In this document: positions 6,589 through 9,483 of the stretch, piece after piece
Layout: every line of letters starts with the position of its first letter
How positions within the stretch are numbered: position 1 is the first letter of the stretch
Assembly: GCA_002353975.1 (NCBI GenBank)
Contig: DEKQ01000106.1
Location: 342-9,824, forward strand
Length of the DNA stretch: 9,483 nt
Reading direction: 5' to 3'
From: Prevotellaceae bacterium UBA2718
Lineage (GTDB): Bacteria > Bacteroidota > Bacteroidia > Bacteroidales > Bacteroidaceae
Notes under the pieces: model-generated
Database searches by the model: none
Seen by the model: the letters and a program-made list of their open reading frames with translations, nothing else
What the model was told of the DNA's origin: nothing
Program-made: the position numbers and the translations under genes

Positions 6589-6595
6589 TTACCAT

Positions 6596-8383
6596 TTACT
6601 CCGTGCTGAGGTCTGCCACCATCTTGCGATAACGGCTGTAGAGTTGTGCCTTGTTGATATATCCCACCAAGCGTGCATCCTCGTCTATCACCGGCAGCTG
6701 TTCGGCAGCTGTGCTCTCAAAGGCTTGCATAACATCCTCCATCGGATCGGCAAGACGCAACGTGGCAATGGGTGAAGACATCAGTTGATTGACCTTGAAG
6801 TGGTGGTACAGCTCGGTGCGGAACATCAGATGCCTTATCTTATTAGTATCCACCTCGCCAATCAGGTTGCCTGCTCCATCAAGCACCGGCAGTATGGGAC
6901 TGTGGCTGCGGCTGATGGCTGCCACGAGCTTTCCCATCTCCATGTCCTTGCTGACGGGTATGAAGTCACGGTCTATCACGCTGTCAAGCGTCATCAGCGT
7001 CAGCACGCTCTTGTCCGTATGGTGGGTGATGAGCTTGCCCTGGCGTGCCAGGCGCATACCGTAGATGCTGTGAGGCTCAAAGGCAAGGATGGTGAGATAG
7101 GCCATTACGCTGGTGATGATGAGCGGAAGGAACATGTCATATCCCGCCGTCAGCTCGGCTATGAGGAATACTCCCGTGAGCGGTGCGTGCATCACTCCCG
7201 ACATCACGCCGGCCATGCCTAAGAGGGCGGCGTTGGTCTCGGGGTAAGGCATACCGATTTCGTAGATGTTCCACAGGCGCGCAAAGAGGAAGCCGGAAAA
7301 TGCTCCTACGAACAGCGAGGGTGCAAACGTACCGCCGCATCCGCCGCCGCCGTTGGTGCTGGCGGTGGCAAAGCTCTTTGCCAGTATGACGCAGGCAAGG
7401 TATAGCACCATCATCATCGTGCCCTTGCCATAGAACCACGAGTTGCTCATCACCTCGTTCCATTCCTGCTCAGAGGTGCCGCTGAGGAGGATTTCAATGG
7501 ATTTGTAACCCTCGCCATAGAGCGACGGCAGGAGGAAGATGAGCACGCTGAGCATGATGCCGCCGCAAAAGAGCTTTGCGTAACGGTTGTGCAGACGCGC
7601 GAAGATGTCTTCGCAGAACGTCATCGTGCGTATGAAATAGAGTGACACCAGGCCGCAGAATACTCCCAGAAGCATGTCAGACGGTACCATCCCTACTTCC
7701 CATGCCGACAACCTGTTGAAGGTGAACAGCTTGTCGTCGCCCACGAGGACGTAGGTGAAGCATGTGGCCGTGACGCTCGCAATGAGTATCGGCGATATGC
7801 TGGCCATCGTGAGGTCTATCATCAGCACCTCGATGGTGAACACCAGGCCTGCTATGGGAGCCTTGAAGATGCCTGCTATCGCCGCTGCTGCGCCGCATCC
7901 CACGAGGAGCATCAGCGTCTTGTTGTTCATGCGGAACTTCTGACCGAGCGTGCTGGCAATACTCGAGCCCGTCAGCACAATAGGAGCCTCGGCACCCACG
8001 GAGCCGCCGAAGCCGATGGTGATGGCGCTCGCTACCACGCTCGTCCAGCAGTTGTGGGCCTTCAGGCGGCTCTTGTTAGTGCTGATGGCGTAGAGTATGC
8101 GCGTTATGCCATGCGAGATGTTGTGCCTCACGATGTACTTCACGAACAGCATGGTGAGCCATATACCCACCACCGGCAGCACCAGGTAGAGCCAGTTGTA
8201 GCTGCTGCCCTCCACTTCGCGCGACAGGAGTGTCTGTATGATGTGTATGAGAGAGTGCAGCACATAGGCCGCCAACGCCGCCAATATGCCTACGGCAAAG
8301 GCCAGAATGAGCGTGAACTGCTTGTCTGACAGTCGCTTCTGGCGCCATGTGAGAAAGTTATCGAATAATTTTGAACTCTCCAT
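6596..8383 (-). CDS. CLC-family anion channel/transporter with C-terminal CBS pair
   Basis: An inner-membrane CLC protein of 595 residues with a hydrophobic multi-helix region at about 25-440 and a cytoplasmic tandem CBS module at about 465-520 and 533-588. The gating glutamate is present (Glu132 in GAEAP, 130-134), as is the helix N filter GTFAP (351-355) and the pore tyrosine Tyr441. The filter motif usually written GSGIP is SHGIT at 90-94, so the anion-binding serine is replaced by His91. The position of the E. coli ClcA proton glutamate Glu203 is Val186 (IEV, 184-186), as in many CLC channels. The ion carried and the transport mode (channel or exchanger) are thus uncertain. The CBS pair probably senses adenine nucleotides or a related ligand. 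The ATG at 8383 lies inside the 3' end of the Sua5 gene (26-bp overlap), suggesting coupled translation. Confidence 0.9.
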   Translation of the reverse strand: MESSKLFDNFLTWRQKRLSDKQFTLILAFAVGILAALAAYVLHSLIHIIQTLLSREVEGSSYNWLYLVLPVVGIWLTMLFVKYIVRHNISHGITRILYAISTNKSRLKAHNCWTSVVASAITIGFGGSVGAEAPIVLTGSSIASTLGQKFRMNNKTLMLLVGCGAAAAIAGIFKAPIAGLVFTIEVLMIDLTMASISPILIASVTATCFTYVLVGDDKLFTFNRLSAWEVGMVPSDMLLGVFCGLVSLYFIRTMTFCEDIFARLHNRYAKLFCGGIMLSVLIFLLPSLYGEGYKSIEILLSGTSEQEWNEVMSNSWFYGKGTMMMVLYLACVILAKSFATASTNGGGGCGGTFAPSLFVGAFSGFLFARLWNIYEIGMPYPETNAALLGMAGVMSGVMHAPLTGVFLIAELTAGYDMFLPLIITSVMAYLTILAFEPHSIYGMRLARQGKLITHHTDKSVLTLMTLDSVIDRDFIPVSKDMEMGKLVAAISRSHSPILPVLDGAGNLIGEVDTNKIRHLMFRTELYHHFKVNQLMSSPIATLRLADPMEDVMQAFESTAAEQLPVIDEDARLVGYINKAQLYSRYRKMVADLSTE

Positions 8384-8924
8384 TCTGTCTTATTCTGATG
8401 ATAGAGGAGGGCTTGTGGGGCTGATGCTCCTGCCTGCGCGACTTGCAGACGTAGTCAACGCTCCGCAGTATCTCCTCTGAAATGTCGCGGTAATTCTGTG
8501 CCGCCGGCTGTCCGCTGATGTTTGCGCTGGTCGATACGATGGGGCGCTGCATACGGTAGCACAGCTCGCGGGAAAACTCTTCGCGCGTTATGCGCATAGC
8601 TATCGAGCCGTCCTCGGCTATCAGGTTGGGCGCCAAGCCATTGGCACCGTCCAGTATCACGGTCGTGGGAGTGGTGGAGAGGTTCATCACGTCCCACGCC
8701 ACTTCAGGCACATTGCGCACGTAGCGCTGTATCCGGTCATCGGAATCCACCAGACATATCATCGCCTTCGACTCCTCGCGGCGCTTAATCTCATATATAC
8801 GTGCCACGGCCTCGGCATTCGTGGCATCACAGCCTATGCCCCATACCGTATCGGTGGGGTAGAGTATCACGCCGCCGCGACGCATCACGGAGACGGCCTC
8901 CTGTATGTCTTCATTATAGTTCAT
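8358..8924 (-). CDS. L-threonylcarbamoyladenylate synthase (YrdC/Sua5 family)
   Basis: A cytoplasmic enzyme of 188 residues that makes threonylcarbamoyl-AMP from threonine, bicarbonate and ATP, the first step of t6A modification at position 37 of ANN-decoding tRNAs. The YrdC fold is shown by LYPTDTVWGIGCDA (21-34), the basic KRR motif at 47-49, and STSANISG (131-138). It has the short YrdC form without the Sua5 C-terminal domain. The open frame continues upstream to 9053, but the ATG at 8924 is preferred because the promoter boxes sit between the two starts and the conserved part begins soon after it. It opens the minus-strand unit with clc and fmt, and its last 26 bp overlap the clc start. 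Confidence 0.93.
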   Translation of the reverse strand: MNYNEDIQEAVSVMRRGGVILYPTDTVWGIGCDATNAEAVARIYEIKRREESKAMICLVDSDDRIQRYVRNVPEVAWDVMNLSTTPTTVILDGANGLAPNLIAEDGSIAMRITREEFSRELCYRMQRPIVSTSANISGQPAAQNYRDISEEILRSVDYVCKSRRQEHQPHKPSSIIRIRQNGEFKIIR

Positions 8925-8930
8925 GGGGTG

Positions 8931-8962
8931 CAAAAATAAGAAGAATTTCTGACATTGACAAA
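8931..8962 (-). promoter_or_regulatory. Bacteroidota-type promoter for the sua5-clc-fmt unit
   Basis: On the minus strand the -33 box TTTG (8962-8959) and the -7 box TATTTTTG (8938-8931) both match the Bacteroidota sigma-factor consensus (TTTG and TAnnTTTG), with 20 nt between them, within the usual range. The ATG at 8924 is only 6 nt past the -7 box, so the message would be nearly leaderless. This promoter also settles the Sua5 start. Confidence 0.75.
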
Positions 8963-9018
8963 AAAAAGTCGTTATAATTCTCCCGTGAGCAGAAAAAATG
9001 CCTTGGCTTATTGTCCGT

Positions 9019-9044
9019 TTATGCACGTATTGCATAATTATTCG
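9019..9044. promoter_or_regulatory. Palindromic TTATGCA/TGCATAA element, ARG-box-like
   Basis: TTATGCA (9019-9025) and TGCATAA (9031-9037) are exact inverted copies 5 bp apart. TGCATAATTATTCG (9031-9044) also resembles an ArgR box (TGnAT-WWWW-ATnCA) with one mismatch. The decamer TTTATGCACG recurs at 9397-9406. It may be a binding site for a repressor acting on a gene beyond the right edge. This is inference. Confidence 0.3.
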
Positions 9045-9187
9045 TGCTCTCACGCGTCGTATTTTTCACGAAACGAACTGCTTGACGCGTATAAATGTTA
9101 AAATGCAGCATTTGGTTAAAGTTCTGTGTCTGTGCGCGTTAGAAAATGTAGTGTTAAAATCGGAAATGTTTATCAGGAAGAATAGGA

Positions 9188-9195
9188 TAACTTTG
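9188..9195 (+). promoter_or_regulatory. Possible plus-strand -7 box
   Basis: TAACTTTG matches the TAnnTTTG consensus exactly, and the preceding and following bases (GA..TGG) look like other promoters of this group. No good TTTG is found 19-21 nt upstream, so support is partial. If real, it would transcribe the inverted-repeat block at 9225-9303 and proceed out of the window. Confidence 0.35.
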
Positions 9196-9224
9196 TGGTG
9201 AAATAGTTTAATTTTCGGCTTGTA

Positions 9225-9303
9225 ATGGAGTAACTTTTACCTTGCAAAAGACCTACTTTAGCAGGGTAGCGGAGTAACTTTAACCGAGTAAAAGTTACTC
9301 CAT
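9225..9303. repeat. Three copies of a GGAGTAACTTTTAC element forming alternative hairpins
   Basis: ATGGAGTAACTTTTAC (9225-9240) and its exact reverse complement (9288-9303) form a 16-bp perfect inverted repeat 47 bp apart. A third copy, GGAGTAACTTTAAC (9271-9284), lies between in direct orientation, and its first 11 bases pair perfectly with 9291-9301 around a 9-nt loop. The right arm can therefore pair with only one of the two left arms at a time. The hairpin unit at 9243-9263 sits inside the long loop. No T-tract follows on the plus strand. Confidence 0.65.
9243..9263. repeat. Fifth constant-loop hairpin unit
   Basis: TGCAA / AAGACCTACTT / TAGCA has the same core as the four units at 174-263, in the same orientation, with one A-A mismatch in the stem. 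It is about 9 kb from the others, on the opposite side of the gene block, which shows the element is dispersed rather than only tandem. Confidence 0.5.
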
Positions 9304-9390
9304 CACCTCCGGCAGGCAGCTTTCCACCCCCGAAAGAGGTATTTCATGACTTTTTTAGAGACTTTCCCATGGAGAGTTGATGCAGGCTTA

Positions 9391-9419
9391 TGCATATTTA
9401 TGCACGCGTAATATACGCG
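9391..9419. promoter_or_regulatory. Adjacent palindromes, first one ARG-box-like
   Basis: TGCATA-TT-TATGCA (9391-9404) is a symmetric 14-mer that fits the ArgR half-site layout TGnAT-WWWW-ATnCA with C/G at the variable position. It is followed without a gap by CGCGTA-ATA-TACGCG (9405-9419). TTATGCA occurs at 9388 and again at 9398, 10 bp apart, that is on one helix face. The likely role is an operator for a rightward gene outside the window. The regulator is a guess. Confidence 0.35.
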
Positions 9420-9483
9420 GTTGAAAATGACTAAAATAATAAGAAAATCTTATGCTTTTTCGTCAAAACTCTTGCAGAAAATC

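Larger units (their letters stand above)
8925..9483. other. Right intergenic region, structured repeats, no gene
   Basis: No convincing gene lies here; open frames such as 8998-9201 show no recognisable features. Right of the Sua5 promoter it holds palindromic TTATGCA/TGCATAA elements (9019-9044), two ACGCGT sites (9052, 9085), an AAATGC-A-GCATTT palindrome (9101-9113), a possible plus-strand -7 box (9188-9195), nested inverted repeats (9225-9303) and a second group of palindromes (9391-9419). The next gene to the right is outside the window. Confidence 0.6.

Noticed and set aside
8925..9053. N-terminal extension of the Sua5 frame to an upstream ATG
   Set aside because: The promoter boxes lie inside this stretch and the conserved YrdC part starts after the ATG at 8924.
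9346..9411. 21-codon plus-strand open frame with an ATG start
   Set aside because: Short, no conserved features, and it overlaps palindromic sequence; chance is the simpler reading.
9439..9460. Terminator formed by ATAAGA-AAA-TCTTAT followed by GCTTTTT
   Set aside because: The stem is only 6 bp and AT-rich, two bases separate it from the T-run, and no gene ends nearby on the plus strand.
1..9483. Transposon or genomic island bounded by the repeats at both ends
   Set aside because: The flanking repeats are not terminal inverted repeats, there is no transposase or integrase, and the genes between are housekeeping genes of even composition.

Overview
The window looks like a chromosomal housekeeping segment from a member of the Bacteroidota, most likely Prevotella or a close relative. 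The evidence is threefold. Starts are preceded by the Bacteroidota -7 promoter box TAnnTTTG rather than by Shine-Dalgarno/sigma70 signals. The intergenic DNA is AT-rich with short heptameric repeats. The gene set (YrdC/Sua5, CLC with CBS domains, Fmt, GltX, WaaA, O-acetylhomoserine sulfhydrylase, YjjU-type patatin) is also typical of the phylum. Genus is an inference.

All seven genes lie on the minus strand, so transcription runs right to left. Unit 1 starts at a good promoter (8931-8962) and carries a YrdC/Sua5 tRNA t6A enzyme (8358-8924), a CLC-type anion channel/transporter (6596-8383) and methionyl-tRNA formyltransferase (5629-6588). Sua5 and the CLC gene overlap by 26 bp, and CLC and fmt are 7 bp apart. 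Unit 2 starts at a -7 box almost touching its first ATG (5546-5553) and carries gltX (4020-5537), waaA (2728-4023, TTG start overlapping the gltX stop) and an O-acetylhomoserine sulfhydrylase-type PLP enzyme (1403-2722). A patatin-like phospholipase (439-1269) follows after 133 bp of repeat-rich DNA, and a strong U-tract terminator (368-414) ends the block. Three genes act in translation (t6A modification, initiator formylation, Glu-tRNA charging), one in Kdo transfer to lipid A, one in sulfur amino acid synthesis, one in ion transport and one probably in lipid hydrolysis. There is no sign of a mobile element, CRISPR array, tRNA or rRNA.

The less ordinary content is in the non-coding DNA. Both outer flanks (1-438 and 8925-9483) carry copies of a hairpin-like repeat whose loop (AAGACCTACTA or near variants) is nearly constant while its stem arms change but largely stay complementary. 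The right flank also has three copies of a GGAGTAACTTTTAC element in two orientations, able to form alternative hairpins, downstream of a possible plus-strand promoter. A second repeat family, degenerate 7-bp units around TTCA/TGAA, occurs at five places. One tract lies in frame inside the sulfhydrylase gene and another encodes the C-terminus of Fmt. I cannot show that any of these is a new system; the constant-loop hairpins and the alternative hairpins are the best candidates for follow-up.
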